Shown: positions 11,501 through 22,715 of the stretch, one piece after another
How the letters are laid out: each line of letters opens with the position of its first letter
Position numbering within the stretch: position 1 is the stretch's first letter
The notes under the pieces: generated by a model
The model's database searches: none
Seen by the model: only the letters and a program-made list of their open reading frames with translations
What the model was told of the DNA's origin: nothing
Program-made: the position numbers and the translations under genes
Assembly (NCBI GenBank): GCA_030062745.1
Contig: CP099850.1
Location: forward strand, 9,677,538-9,741,537
Reading direction: 5' to 3'
DNA from: Capitulum mitella
Taxonomy: Eukaryota > Arthropoda > Thecostraca > Pollicipedomorpha > Pollicipedidae
Length of the DNA: 64,000 bases

Positions 11501-14500
11501 GTCCCGGACCAGCCCGTAAGGAACCCGTTTGGAACCGGACCCAGTCCGGTGGTCGCCATGTTTGTCGTGATCCTGGACCACGACCTGCATCATGCCGCGA
11601 GGTGTTGCCGGAAAAGACTGAAGTCGGACAAGCTGTGCAGCGTGCAGACGATTGCGACAACCATGGCAGCCAGCTGCGCTGCTGCTACATACCAAATAAA
11701 CGTATCAGTCATCTCTCTGTGCTGGCCGCCTCAAAGGCTCATACGTATTTCTCCCAGTCCCAAATTTTTGCAGGTCTTCTGCAACCCGTCTTAGTGTCCC
11801 ATTCGCTTACACCCGCCAGTGTGATTTGGAGCGCTGTCGGACATCATGTGACCTCTTCCGGCCGTGCTACTCATTAATGAACCCTCCTTCTCCTATCACC
11901 TGACGGCCAGTCACAAGTGTCCGGGTGACTGGCCCTGGCAGAGGTTTTTGTACCCGGACTTTGTTGGTGCTTATCGACTCTGGTAGGGCACCTGCGCTCG
12001 ATTATCGTTAGTGGCCACCGGACATGCACCCCATTAATGGGCCGCACGTAAACCGACTGGTGGCAAGGCTCGGAAGGATCTTTGGTGACGTCATCAGCCG
12101 CTTTGTCTGCTGTCGCTACCGGTTTGAAAAATTGCAGAGGTATCCTACCGATGCAATGTCCCGCCCGAGCACATCCTGATTGGAGAGTCGCTGTGTCGGT
12201 GGACTGTTGGTGGTCGATTCTGTATGTAGGCAGCGTTGAACATTGCTTGCTGAAGCTCTGTAGTGGCGCTCGTTTGTCCTCGGTGCGGCTGTGAGACGTT
12301 TTGCCCGGAGACAGGCGGCGTGAGCTGGTCACTGTCCTCGTTTTGTCACCAGACGTGCGGCAGCCTTTATCAAAATAAACACAGGCCAGCCGAACCAACG
12401 CCCCGCCATCCCAGAACGTGACCGGCCTCTGTTCGTTTACACTGGAGTCACTCACGTCGCACTGTTTTAACGAAATGCCCGCATACGAACAGCTGTCAGT
12501 GTTTCCGGTGGATAGTGTTATGCGCGAACTCTTGGTTTGACCCTGAAATGGCCCAAGGGTATCGAAGAGTTTCCCTGGGTTCACTGGGACCTCGTATAGT
12601 TTATTCGCCAGTGCAGTGTTTATCTTGGTAGGATTCTTAATGACACGTAATAGCTACGTCGCTGTTGTGTGTCCGCGGCGTACCTGCAAAACCACGCGCA
12701 GAGCGTCAGCTTCACAGCCACGTCTGGCGGCAGGCAGACCTTTACCTTCCTAACAACATGGGCATGTTCTGAGGTTCTACGCTAGGCTCACTTTTGTATA
12801 CCATCTTTTCAAACGACCTCAGCCTGTTCATGCCGGGTGCAGACGTTGTTCAACATACGGATGACACCCAGGTCATGGTCTGCGGCAACAGGACCGCCCT
12901 AGCGATCTGACCAGACACATGGAACAGACACTCTCCTCTCTCGACATTTGGTTCCGCGCAGTCTCTGGAAATTGGTCCTGACACAACACAACTGACTGCT
13001 TCCGGCAGCTAACAAAATTTGCGGGACACAGCATCATTGGGCTTGAAATTTCGCGAGCGTACCATACAACCCATAACCTTGGTGCAGTCCCGCGGCCGGT
13101 ACTTCAACTTAGTATATGGCAGCGGCATCCTCAAGGATCTTGCCAAGATTTAAACCGTTTTGAATTTTGTCACTTGAGTCATATCTGGGGAACAGGAATT
13201 TAGCCGGTCAGCTGACATGCGGGCAACGCGAGGGTGGTTGGAAGCGGAGGATCTGTTCAGATATGACACGTTCTTCTTACTCCACAAAACTCGTTTGCAT
13301 ATGGTTCCAGTGTCCATTTCTCCCTCCCATTACCCAATTAAACCGCGAGGCACGAGTTAAGAGCACCCGCATGATGACGATCTGCAGCTGCCATCAGTCA
13401 GAACAGAGGCCGGGAGACGCCGGTTCTGTTATCGCGGACCTGCACTGGACAACACGCTGCTAGCTGAGATGTGCACGATGCAGGTCACACGTTTTCATCG
13501 CGTTCTGAGACGTGTTTTATTTGACGACTGACTGAATGACTAAAATTACTGCAATGGTCGAGTTATCCTCGGCTCGTCAGTTATTACGTTTTCCCCGTGT
13601 TCCGATCACGTGACATGGTCAAGGAATAGCTACGTTTGGTGGATTTGCCCAAATAAATGGTGTATGGCATATGGTAGCTTTTAGACGGAAGAGATACCCA
13701 CCTACTGAAAGTGCTGCGTTCTTTCTTCCACTTTCCCGACTGACAAAATGCAGTCAGTGAGGTTTGATTCTCGGCGACGGAGGCTGTGTTATCCTCGGTT
13801 CTATACAGTACACGTATCACGGTGTAGACTTCGTTACGACTGTTTCCAAATGCTATGCTTATTGCTGTCCGGGCTTTGTTACCGCCGTTGCCATACACAA
13901 CGTTTATTGTGGTGTGGGCTTTGTTACTGCCGTTTCCGTACAATGGGTTTACGGTTTGGCCTTTGCTAACACAGTTTCCGCTCGCTGGGCTTATAACGGT
14001 CGGGGTTTCATTAAGAGTCTCTGCACGCTGGGTTTATAATGGTATCTGCTTTATTTCCATCGCTTCCACATACTGGGCTTATTCCACCATTGGGTACTGC
14101 TGCGGCCGATCCGCGCCTCACCTCCTATGAGACGGCTCCACCGCAGGGGTGCGCCGCTGCTCGCCGCCGACGCGGCGGCAGACGTGGCTCAGTGACCGCT
14201 GTGCCGGCAGGGTCTGGAGGGCCGCTCCAACAACCCGGTGTCGGTGCTGTTCGACACGCTGAACCACCCTGGCGCCGACCTCGGCTCGGACGAGAGCTCC
14301 ACCATCACGTGGGCGCATCGGCCGGAGAAGGCTGTGGACCACGTGGTCCTGGGCCGGGGACCGCCGGGCGGCGTCTGGCAGGTGAGCAGGGCGGGACTGG
14401 CGGCCACGTAGCGCTGGTTACAGGCTTCCGGCCGGTGCCTCATCTTGTCGCTGGTGGCGTATTCATCGGAAGGTTTTGTGTTCCCGGTGGTGATGTTGCG

Positions 14501-17316
14501 GATATGTGTTACAGATGATCTGCTAGCTTTGTCTCGATGGACATTTGCCGGCACCACTGAAGTCCATGTGAAAATCTTCACTCTTTGAACAGCAGTGGAC
14601 CTTGCTTTTTTCCTTTTTAGACTGTTTCGTGAACATCATCATTCAAGATTTTAGAGAATGCGGACATTGAAGCTTAAAATATATCCAAATTTACGGTGCC
14701 GTAGATGCTATGGGCCGTAGCGCCCAATTACTGCTGACTGCACGTGATTTATAACTCAACACCAGCGAAAACGACCGGCATTCTGGACCATCCGACGACC
14801 TACGATCTGGGGCGCCGTTCGAGTCGAGAAAATCTAGCACATCACCATTGGGTCAAACTGGCCCCTGCGGCCAGTAAAGTCCCCCCGTCCCGAATTCCGA
14901 GCTCAGAAAATGTCATTGTCAGCTGTATCAAAACGCGGTGGATGACTACCAGAAGCGATCTCGCCAGAGTATCTGTTTTGTTTCTGCTGATAAAGGCGGC
15001 CTGTCTGCTGGCCTGTTCTTGTCATCCAAACCGTTGCCGACCCCTGGCCCCATTCAAGCCGGACGCTCACGGGATGTGGCTTGTCACGATGGTTTGTCTG
15101 GCGCTATATGTCCGCTGCCCCCCTCCCCCCCCGCTGTGCCAGCCTTTCACGTTGGCTGTTCCAGTGGGGGAAAAGAAGTGTGTTTAAACAGGATCGTTCT
15201 AAGTACAGCTACGTTGACAATTGTATCCTCTTACCTTCAGTATGTTTGGTATGTCGGGCTGACTAAACGAGACCGATTTAACCGTGGTTTGACCCCAGTT
15301 TAACGCCCATTTCACCATTTGACCGGGTCCTTTTGACGGTCAGTTCGGGCAGCTGGATGGAGCTACCTGTAGTTATCTCTGACTGACCTCCATCTGACCT
15401 TGTCCGGTGTTGGCCACGTTTCGACAGAAAATGTTTGGCGAACTTCTGATGGTCAGCCTGAACAGCTGGATGGAGCCACTTAGTCGTGGTTCCATCCAGG
15501 TTGTGGTTGTGATTGAGGTTGTGACCTCCGACTGACCTCCGTCAGACCTTACCCCATATTTGCCGTTTCGACAGAAAATGGCCGGAGACCTTCTGACGGT
15601 CAGCCTGGGGAGCTGGATGGAGTTGCCGGGCCTGGGATTTCAGCAGTGGTGCGTGGAGAACCAGCGCTCCAGGGTGCGAGTGGCCGACGTGGCACGCTAC
15701 TACGCCGATTACGTCCAAACCATGCGGGTACGGCTCACAACGCGCCATCGGCCTCTGCTGTAAGAGCACGGCCCGCTATCGATGTTTGATTAGCAGCCAT
15801 ACAACTCTGGCTCCAGTACACTGTGCTTTTCATTACGACAACGTGGGCACGCCTTGCGGCAAACCATTGATCAAAAATATTTTTGTCCGGTCTAAGGCGG
15901 ACTTCCACGAAGCGTGCAATGTGCAGTTCATGTTGATTCTAGACCATGTGAAGTAGTTTATGGCGATCAGTTAATCCATGATTCCATGGTTCGTCATGAA
16001 CCACGCATTGGGTCTTCGTTTTAGGTGTATTGCAACAGAAACCAATTAATTTGTTACGACGATGACCACGCATTTAGCTGGGCATCGTCCACTTTCTTCA
16101 CTTACTGTGGTACCTCGTGGCAGGTGCTGAAGTGAATATAACGCGGCGTTTTGTCGTGCGCGCATTGAAGGCGAAATTGCCCCCTGTTGAGCGTACAGGG
16201 GTCTGTGCCCTTTGTCTGTGTTCATCTGTCTCCAGGAATATTCTCAGCTGTACATGGTTCCGCCTTTGCGTGGCTGCTGTGCTCTGCGGCGGCCGTTCTG
16301 TACCAGCAGCTCCGCCGTCACTAGTCCGCTCGACCATGGCGCCCTCTGACTGTGCCGCCCCCTGCCGGCAGCTGTCGCCCCACTTCCGGGACTCGACGCT
16401 GGTGACGAGCCTGCGCCGGCACGGCTCGCGGCCTGAGGACGCCCGCTTGACAGTGGTGCCCGGCTCCGGACAGCCGATCGGCGCCGGCGTCGCGGCCGAC
16501 GCGCGCCCGCTCTGGATCGTCGAGGGCTTCCGCGCCGGCGCCGACGACCAGCTGGAGCGGTTCCGGCTGGCGGCGCGCGCCGTCGTGCTCGCCTGCGGCA
16601 CGTCGGACGTGCCATCGCGGCTCGGCTGCCCCGGCGAGTCGCTGCCGTTCGTCTGCCACGCACTGCCCACGATGGAGGCGCTGCTGGCGTCGGGCCGCGT
16701 CGCCGGCCCGCTGCTGGTGGTCGGCGCCGGCCTCAGTGCCGCGGACGTGGTGCTGGCCGCCTGCGCGCGCGGCGTGCCCGTCATCCACGCGTTCCGGCGG
16801 CGCGCCACCGACCGCGCGCTCATCTTCCACAGCCTGCCGCGCGCGCTGTACCCCGAGTACCACGAGGTGCACCAGATGATGCGCGACGGCGGCCGCAGCT
16901 GCAGCCGGTACCGCGCGCTGCCGCAGGCGCGCGTCCTCCGCATCGGCGACGACGGCACCGTGGCGCTGGCGACGGCCGACGGGCCGACACAGGTGTCCGT
17001 CAGCCACGTGGCCGTGATGATCGGCGCCCGACCGGGGCTCGATTTCGTGGACGAGCCCGAGTGGCTCGGCGTGCGGCCGACTGAGCCCGTGGACGGCCGC
17101 CGGAACCCGGTACAGGTGGACGCCTTCAGCCACGAGGCGCTGCGCGCGCCCGGCCTGTACGCCATGGGGCCGCTGGTGGGCGACAACTTCGTGCGCTTCA
17201 TCCAGGGCGGCGCACTCGCGATCGCCGCGCACATTAGCGGCGGCGGGGGCGGCGCGGCAGCGCTCCAGCCGGCGGCCGCCCCCGCCGCCGCCAGCACCGA
17301 CCGACACGGCCCTTGA
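8478..17316 (+). CDS. OSGIN1: OSGIN family protein (oxidative stress-induced growth inhibitor), complete, five coding exons
   Basis: Exons 8478-8538, 10444-10607, 14211-14381, 15575-15727 and 16372-17316 join in phase to a 497-residue protein; vertebrate OSGINs are of similar length. Residues 21-26 (GNGPSA) form the N-terminal FAD-binding loop. VVLACGT (254-260) is the ATG-like motif of flavoprotein monooxygenase folds. VVGAGLSAAD (299-308) is the second Rossmann loop. GLYAMGPLVGDNFVRF (444-459) is the hallmark C-terminal FAD-contact segment. The last 25 residues are a Gly/Ala/Pro tail. In vertebrates OSGIN proteins are stress-induced (NRF2 and p53 targets) and act in growth arrest and mitochondrial apoptosis; enzymatic activity is not firmly established. 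All introns are GT-AG. The ATG at 8478 is chosen because it opens the frame leading to DVVVIG and matches family N-terminal length. A splice-acceptor-like CTCTGCAG just before it suggests a 5' UTR intron. Assignment to OSGIN1 rather than OSGIN2 is uncertain. Confidence 0.93.
10444..10607 (+). CDS. OSGIN1: OSGIN coding exon 2
   Basis: Starts after ATTTCCAG and ends GAG|GTGGGC. It encodes NGPSAITLSYILAG, then a six-Gly run within the loop, then HRKLDAAPGVSLLEHDL, which aligns with the vertebrate LQRKLTEAPGVSILDQDL segment. It enters in phase 1 and leaves on a codon boundary. Confidence 0.92.
12660..13120 (+). pseudogene. LINE (non-LTR retrotransposon) reverse transcriptase relic in OSGIN intron 2
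   Basis: From about 12773 the frame reads LGSLLYTIFSNDLSLF..., the RT region just before the catalytic motif of CR1/jockey-like LINEs. It continues through a TDDTQVMV segment to RHMEQTLSSLDIWFRA. The catalytic YADD has decayed to HTDD. In-frame stops (about 12908 and 12980) and a frame change interrupt it. A YLQNHAQSVSF-like segment upstream fits the preceding RT strand. The element is dead and 5'/3' truncated, on the same strand as the host gene. Confidence 0.8.
13795..14100 (+). repeat. About 43-bp minisatellite in OSGIN intron 2
   Basis: Six to seven diverged units of the form GGGCTTTGTTACTGCCGTTT...TGGGTTTAT...GGT sit head to tail. They end about 110 bp before the acceptor of exon 3. The minus-strand frame is open and repeats GNGSNKAHT-like units, which is a by-product of the tandem structure. 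Confidence 0.75.
14211..14381 (+). CDS. OSGIN1: OSGIN coding exon 3
   Basis: Acceptor GTGCCGGCAG, donor CAG|GTGAGC, 57 whole codons. It encodes GLEGRSNNPVSVLFDTL through HVVLGRGPPGGVWQ, matching the family segment GLEGRS...VLFDAL...HVVLGRNLPGGAW. Confidence 0.93.
15335..15574 (+). repeat. Two decayed tandem copies of the start of OSGIN exon 4
   Basis: Within intron 3 the sequence that opens exon 4 occurs two more times upstream. One copy at 15428-15490 even has the same acceptor TTTCGACAG|AAAATG and can be read KMFGELLMVSLNSWMEPL before an in-frame TGA. A shorter, more diverged copy lies at 15333-15400 (GGTCAG...AGCTGGATGGAG). Spacing of the AGCTGGATGG block is 113 bp and then 147 bp. The third, intact copy is the functional exon. 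Confidence 0.85.
15575..15727 (+). CDS. OSGIN1: OSGIN coding exon 4
   Basis: Acceptor GTTTCGACAG, donor CGG|GTACGG, 51 whole codons. It encodes KMAGDLLTVSLGSWMELPG through VRVADVARYYADYVQTMR, aligning residue for residue with the vertebrate segment that ends in YYRDYVVKKG. Two decayed copies of its start precede it in the intron. Confidence 0.92.
16372..17316 (+). CDS. OSGIN1: OSGIN coding exon 5 (terminal)
   Basis: Begins CTGTCGCCC after GCCGGCAG and ends with TGA at 17314-17316. Encodes residues 184-497: the VVLACGT motif, the VVGAGLSAAD Rossmann loop, IHAFRR...LPRALYPEYHEVHQMM and the GDNFVRFIQGGALA signature. The frame remains open upstream of 16372, but the alignment with family members and the acceptor place the exon start here. 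The complementary strand is also open for over 400 codons, a GC effect. Confidence 0.95.
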   Translation: MSPHFRDSTLVTSLRRHGSRPEDARLTVVPGSGQPIGAGVAADARPLWIVEGFRAGADDQLERFRLAARAVVLACGTSDVPSRLGCPGESLPFVCHALPTMEALLASGRVAGPLLVVGAGLSAADVVLAACARGVPVIHAFRRRATDRALIFHSLPRALYPEYHEVHQMMRDGGRSCSRYRALPQARVLRIGDDGTVALATADGPTQVSVSHVAVMIGARPGLDFVDEPEWLGVRPTEPVDGRRNPVQVDAFSHEALRAPGLYAMGPLVGDNFVRFIQGGALAIAAHISGGGGGAAALQPAAAPAAASTDRHGP

Positions 17317-20300
17317 ACTCGCTCAGCGACGGAGTGCCTCCGGTCTTTCACCTCGCGCTCGTAGGCGTCCCGCCATAGATGAATTCCGTCTTACGTGACT
17401 CACTCACTTTTGCACTTTCATATCGCACGTTCGCCCTTGTCGTTCAGCACTAGGTCGGCTGCTTTTGCGGCTGGGCGGTTTCGCGCGAGTTGACGCGTGG
17501 GCCGATGGTCTCGTGGGCTCGCTGGCAGTGTTTGGGCGAGCCGTGCGTCTCAGAGTCCGCGGAACATTTCTGGGACCTTACGTTCCTGGGCTGGTGCGCG
17601 GTGAACGTCTCAGTTTCGTATCAGCTGCCGCGCAGACAGCGGTCGAGGGAGCGTGGGTGACCGCATTCATTGCCCCGCTGGCGTCAACAGCGCGTACGTC
17701 TGGCCTCGCCATATATCGGATGAAGAAGCAGAGCTGGACAGATGGACTCAGGGTCTTGAGCTTGTCAGTCTTTTTGCCTCATAAAGAACTAATGTTTCTT
17801 GGCCGTCCTCAGAATGATAACACTCCTAGGCATCTGATGAGCTTATTCTGAGCAAAAAGAAAAATGGTAGTTTCTCCCCATCTGCAAACCGTTTTGTACT
17901 TCCTGTTCCAATCATTTACTTTCGGGTCCTTCATTGCTGTTTCCTAAAAAATCTCAATGCCGATTTTGGCTAATGTCTCTTGCTCTAATTGCATACGTGC
18001 TTTCCTCGGTTACTTTTCAAGCGCGATAGTATATCTGGTTTTAAAAAAAGTTTTCCTTCTCCCCTTTGCTGTGGCCTGAAAATAATCAGTGAATGGTTTT
18101 ACAGCATCTTCGTGTTGCCGAGGAAGGAGTAGTTCATCTGTGATGAGAAGGATGGTATTCTCTCTTTTCCAGTATTATTGATCGCTGAGCGATCGTTACG
18201 GAACTACTTGGTTGACGCTCCTGCCTGCTATGGTGGTTGTAGGCCGGTCCCCACTGCCAGTATGTTTTCTTATACTCATCACTTGCTGTCGTCCCTCCCT
18301 CTTACAATCGGCAATACATACCATCCCATGGATAGCGTTCAGCATCCGATTGAATAGGAACGCTGCGATAAACGTCATCATAGGTATGACGTTCGTGAAC
18401 TAATCGATTGGGATACCGCGTACAGTGCGTTGTGGGGCACATCAGGTCGTTGTGCCGCTATTTTGGACTGCACTGAATGGGACTGCCGACCGCTGGACAC
18501 GCCGCGGTGGCTGTCAAGCCAGCTGGTTTGGTATCCGAGCGGATTGAGCGCCTGGTGACAGAAGGCGGTCATCTCTGAGTGGTCATGTTGCTGCGTTATA
18601 GCCGGACGAGGAGTGGCCAAGAAATATGAATCGGAAGCCCTGACATAATTTGATGGCTATGCGGGCTATCGTGAGAGCGGTTGGTAGCGCGGATTTAATT
18701 CGTTTTTTTGCGACTGTCTTATGCGAATGGTTATGCGAATGCAATAGATAAGACTTCTTATTGGACTCTCGTCTGGAGTTTTTCCTCCTATCGTTGCCAA
18801 TCTGTGGTGCCATTGGTTCAGTCGGAATGGCAGTAGTGCACTGGTTTTGGCCTCTCCCCTTTTTGGGTACGTGTGAGATCTATTTTGTCGAAAGCCCGTT
18901 TTGGTGTTGCGGTCCAATCCATTGCGTTGTGATGGTTAGCGTGTGCGTGTTCTCCCGTCTTTGGGCGTCCGAACTTACTCGATTTCAACATGCAGGGTTT
19001 TTATTCTACCTTGTCAAAAGTGCGAAAAACATATGTTTTTAAAATCTCGCGGTAATATTTCTTTGTATCAATGTATGCGGGATTAGTGTGTTGCCGATTG
19101 TGGGTGTTGTCTGCCAACCTCATATATGACGTTACGTTTCCATGTCGCGTTGCGCAAATCGCTCCCCCTAGTCGCGTAGCTGAACTGGACCAGTGCGTCA
19201 ATGGAAGGAAGCTGCGCGAAGCTCGGCCACGTTCTTAAAGAGGGACTTCAGACATCCCATGTGTGGCAGTGGCGTGTGTTCGAGTATCGGCAGCGGCACT
19301 CGAGTATCGTCAGGTTCGTTGTGTTGAGCGCTGTATTTACCCCCGATCGCGTTCTCTCGGAACAGCCGCTGACTGCTTCAGCGGCTCGAGGAAACGCGTG
19401 AAACGGACTTTGTTCAGTTAGGACGTGGCGTCCGCAGAAATGTCGGAGCGGTCTAATGATAAACCATTCATTGAGTATTTGGTGAATATACTCATGACGC
19501 TCAACATTAGAACTTTGTCTTAATCAGATTTTATTTTCGTTCTTTCGTTCGTAACGCTACGGAGCTCGTATAATAGCAGGGTTCGTAACGCTTTATAAGG
19601 TTCGTAACCCTTTATAAGGTAAACGTCTGTGGTGACTGCTGTCCGCGTATTAGCAGTGGTATTTGGGTCAGGCAGCTTTAATCCAACGCAAATTAGCGCA
19701 ATTTCCAACCATGGGCGGCCGGGAACTGGAGCGATGCGCCCCTCCCCGAACGTAAAATTTTAACATTAACTCTGTGGCGCTGAGTTAAAAAAAAAAAAAA
19801 TATTGCAGCCATAAATCCGAACGTTCTGCCGTCGATGACACTAGCCCTTTGTCCCCATGTATTGCGGAACCTATGACGCAACAGTTTTTTGGACTCATAA
19901 AGGCTTGAAAACCAACTCTGTTGAACATGACATTCGGGGACATGTTATTTTCGGAATGGGTCCGCTTTTAGCACCAAGCCTACCGACCTGTCCGTTATCA
20001 CAGACCGCGGAGTCACACAGACTAGGATGACGTTCTTGCGTCTCTTTAAATATCTAGATAAGGAGCGAGGCAATGGGGCGGCTGCAGGATAATCAGCAAC
20101 CTCTCCCTAAACATTTCGCCAAGCTTATTAGCCCTCAATTGTCGACGAACAATGGTTCTTGTTCCCTCATTTATCCGAAGTAAAAATGATCTCCCATTAG
20201 GTCCCGCGTACATCGGGGATTATCCGCAGCAAACGAACTCAAATGGATCAGCTGATTACAAGGGCGCTGGAATCGGGGGCAGCTGGGCAGCCGCCCCCAA

Positions 20301-20518
20301 ACTTTGGGCGACATTTAACATTTACCCTGTGGTGTTGCATGAAAAGAAACGAGGTAAAAATCGCGTTTGCCCCCATCTCCACAGAGGTCCCACTTCTCGC
20401 TGATAATCAACCGTCTAACAGGAAACATATTTTCGATGAAATTTAATTTCGGCACCCAAGAAACGGAACGCGTTCCGTGCGGTCACGGATATACAGGAAA
20501 CATAATTGAGCATATAGG
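17317..20518. other. OSGIN 3' flank and intergenic DNA, no further gene seen
   Basis: No canonical AATAAA close to the OSGIN stop was identified. Small direct repeats occur near 19575-19620 (TTCGTAACSCTTTATAAGG twice). Two stretches around 19720-19800 and 20250-20360 share blocks and are probably diverged copies of one repeat. No conserved exon was found. Confidence 0.5.
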
Positions 20519-20869
20519 TCCAGGGGCGGATCCAGGATTTCGCCGGGGGATGAATGGTCATCGCGGGGCCACTCACCCGGCCGGGCCCTCCCCATTTTTC
20601 GCTCTTCAGATATGAAAAAAACTTTGATTTGCTCGGGTCCAGGCTGAAATATTTGATGGAACTTCGCGTTTTTGTCCGCATATAAAGTAACCGAAAAAAT
20701 TTAAGCTCGTCACCTCATTTGAGAAAATTTTGCCTCTTATTCCCCCCCCCCTCACAAAGTGGCCAAAATATGACAACAACGGCAGGATTTTAGGCGGCTG
20801 TGTTCCTCCCTCTACTTCAAATGTCGTGTCTGTACCTATCTGGTCCAAAAGCCCCTCTCCCCCTCGTAG

Positions 20870-22715
20870 CTTCTGGAGACTTTTTTGCTGGCTTTTTGGT
20901 GGTATCGGGCCGTCTGTTGTGTCAGGGCCCTATTGTGGTCTCAGGTTCCTTTTATAGTTCCACCTGTCCCTCGGGACGTCTCAAACGCCCCTTTGACACT
21001 TTCAGAGACACCTCGGGCAGTGTCAAGGATCCATCTGGCAGCTTCAGGGACACTTAAGCTATCTGGGGTTCCTTTCTGTCTGCCCCGGGGAATTTTCGCC
21101 GTCTAAGAAACCCGTCAAGCAGTAACAAAGGCCATTTGTAAGTCTCTCTCCGCCGTGACAGAGGCGCCTCTGGCAATACTCTAGGTCCTTTTCCCATTTC
21201 AGGAGCCGTCTGGACTTCTAAGGCTTAGTAGTTTTGGGACCCATGTGGTCATCTCAGTGGGCCTACTGTTGTCTTAGGTGCCCATCATGTCGTCGTTGGG
21301 GACATTTTTACTGTCTCAAGAACCCTCTAGAAGCGACAAAAGACCTTTTGGGAATTTCAGGGTCCCTATGCGGTGTCATGGGCCCCATGAATGTCTCCGG
21401 TAGTCTCCATGGCCGTATCAGGGATATTTCTCTGTTACATGGGGTATATCTGACAGTCTTCAGATGTCTCGCTGGCAGTCTCAGGAGGACCTTTTCTGTG
21501 CCAGAAATTTGCCTAACACACTCGGGGGCAGGGACGCAGCCAGCCAAGAATTTCGGGGGGAGGGGCCCTTGCCCAGCGGTTGGCCCCCTCACTTCATGTG
21601 GGCCTCTTGGACCAAAAATATTAACATAACATTTCACAAGAGGGGTATAGCCGGCCAAAAATTTTGGGGTTGCATGACAATTGGTGAGCCGTATCCTATG
21701 AGTGGGCCCCCTGAATAAAATATCCAGTGGAAATTTTACGACAATGTACGGTTGCCGTTGCTAAACTTGATTAGTTATAACCAGATAGCTCTTATCTGAC
21801 TGTTGATGATCGCGCCAAAAACAATTCTTTACTGGGGGCCTCCACAGATGTCAGAGGACCCCTCTGCGGACCGTCATAGGGCTCTTCTATACACACCAGG
21901 GGTTCCTCCACAGGCCGTAAGCGAGACCCTCCACAGGCCGGCAGGGGATCCTACAGGCGGCGGCAAGGGCTCCTGCATGTCAGCACGGGCCGCTTCATGC
22001 TGATAGGGGGCCAGCTACAGGCAAGCAGGGGACCCCTGGCGACCGGCAAGGTGCCCTTACAGGCCGGCAGGGCCCCGTAGAACAATAGGGGTCCCTCCAC
22101 AGGTCATCAGGAGTCCCTTCAGACAGTGGCAATGGCCCATACATGTCAGAAGGGGCCCCTTCATGCCGACAGGGAGCAAGTTACAGGCAAACAGGGACCA
22201 TTTCCGATCGCCAGTGGGTCCTTGCAGGCCGGCAGGCCCCCATAGAACGGCAGGGGTCCCTCCACAGGCCATCAAGGGCTCTGAAGGCTGGCAGGGGCCC
22301 ACAGGCCGGCAGGGAGCTCTACAGACCGGCAGGTAGTCCGTACAGGCCGGTAGGGGCCCAAAAGGCCGGCAGAAGGCCCCCTACAGACCAGCACAGGGCT
22401 CGCGCAGGCCGGCAGGGGCCCCTGCAAACCGGCAGAGAGCCGCCTGTAGACTAGCAGGAGCCCTACAAACTGGCAGGAACCCTACAGGCGACAGGGGCCT
22501 CTACACGCCGGCAGGGGCCCCCAACAGGATGGCAGAGGGCTCCATCAAGCTGGCAGGGGACACTGCAGACCGGCAAAGGATCCCCTGCAGGCCACTAGAT
22601 GTCCCTCTATAGGCTTGGATCTCTTTAAGTTTTGCCAAGTTGGGGCCCCTCTTGCGGTCCAGGGGACCTTGAGAGAGCTTCAGGTGCCCTTCTATCCATC
22701 TTAGGGGCATCTTGC
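20870..22715 (+). repeat. Large diverged minisatellite of roughly 30-bp units (left part)
   Basis: Nearly 1.9 kb of head-to-tail units of roughly 28-32 bp. In the first half they resemble GGTCTCAGG...CCCCTCTGGCAGT; in the second half (from 21.84 kb) CTACAGGCCGGCAGGGGCCC. The array is interrupted near 21.52-21.84 kb by an unrelated repeat carrying GGGACGCAGCCAGCCAAGAA. It resumes at 26.68 kb on the far side of a composite transposon. Confidence 0.75.

Noticed and set aside
11420..11695. Possible Ty3/gypsy pol tail on the minus strand (VVQDHDKHGDHRTG...LVRDGG)
   Set aside because: It faintly resembles the post-integrase segment of gypsy polyproteins, but only after allowing frame changes, and no integrase or RT motif lies upstream in the right order. 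A profile search would decide.
16098..17351. 417-codon minus-strand frame
   Set aside because: Antisense of OSGIN exon 5; no conserved motif.
20870..22715. CRISPR-like array
   Set aside because: Units are contiguous, diverged and without unique spacers of constant length, in a eukaryotic context; a minisatellite.
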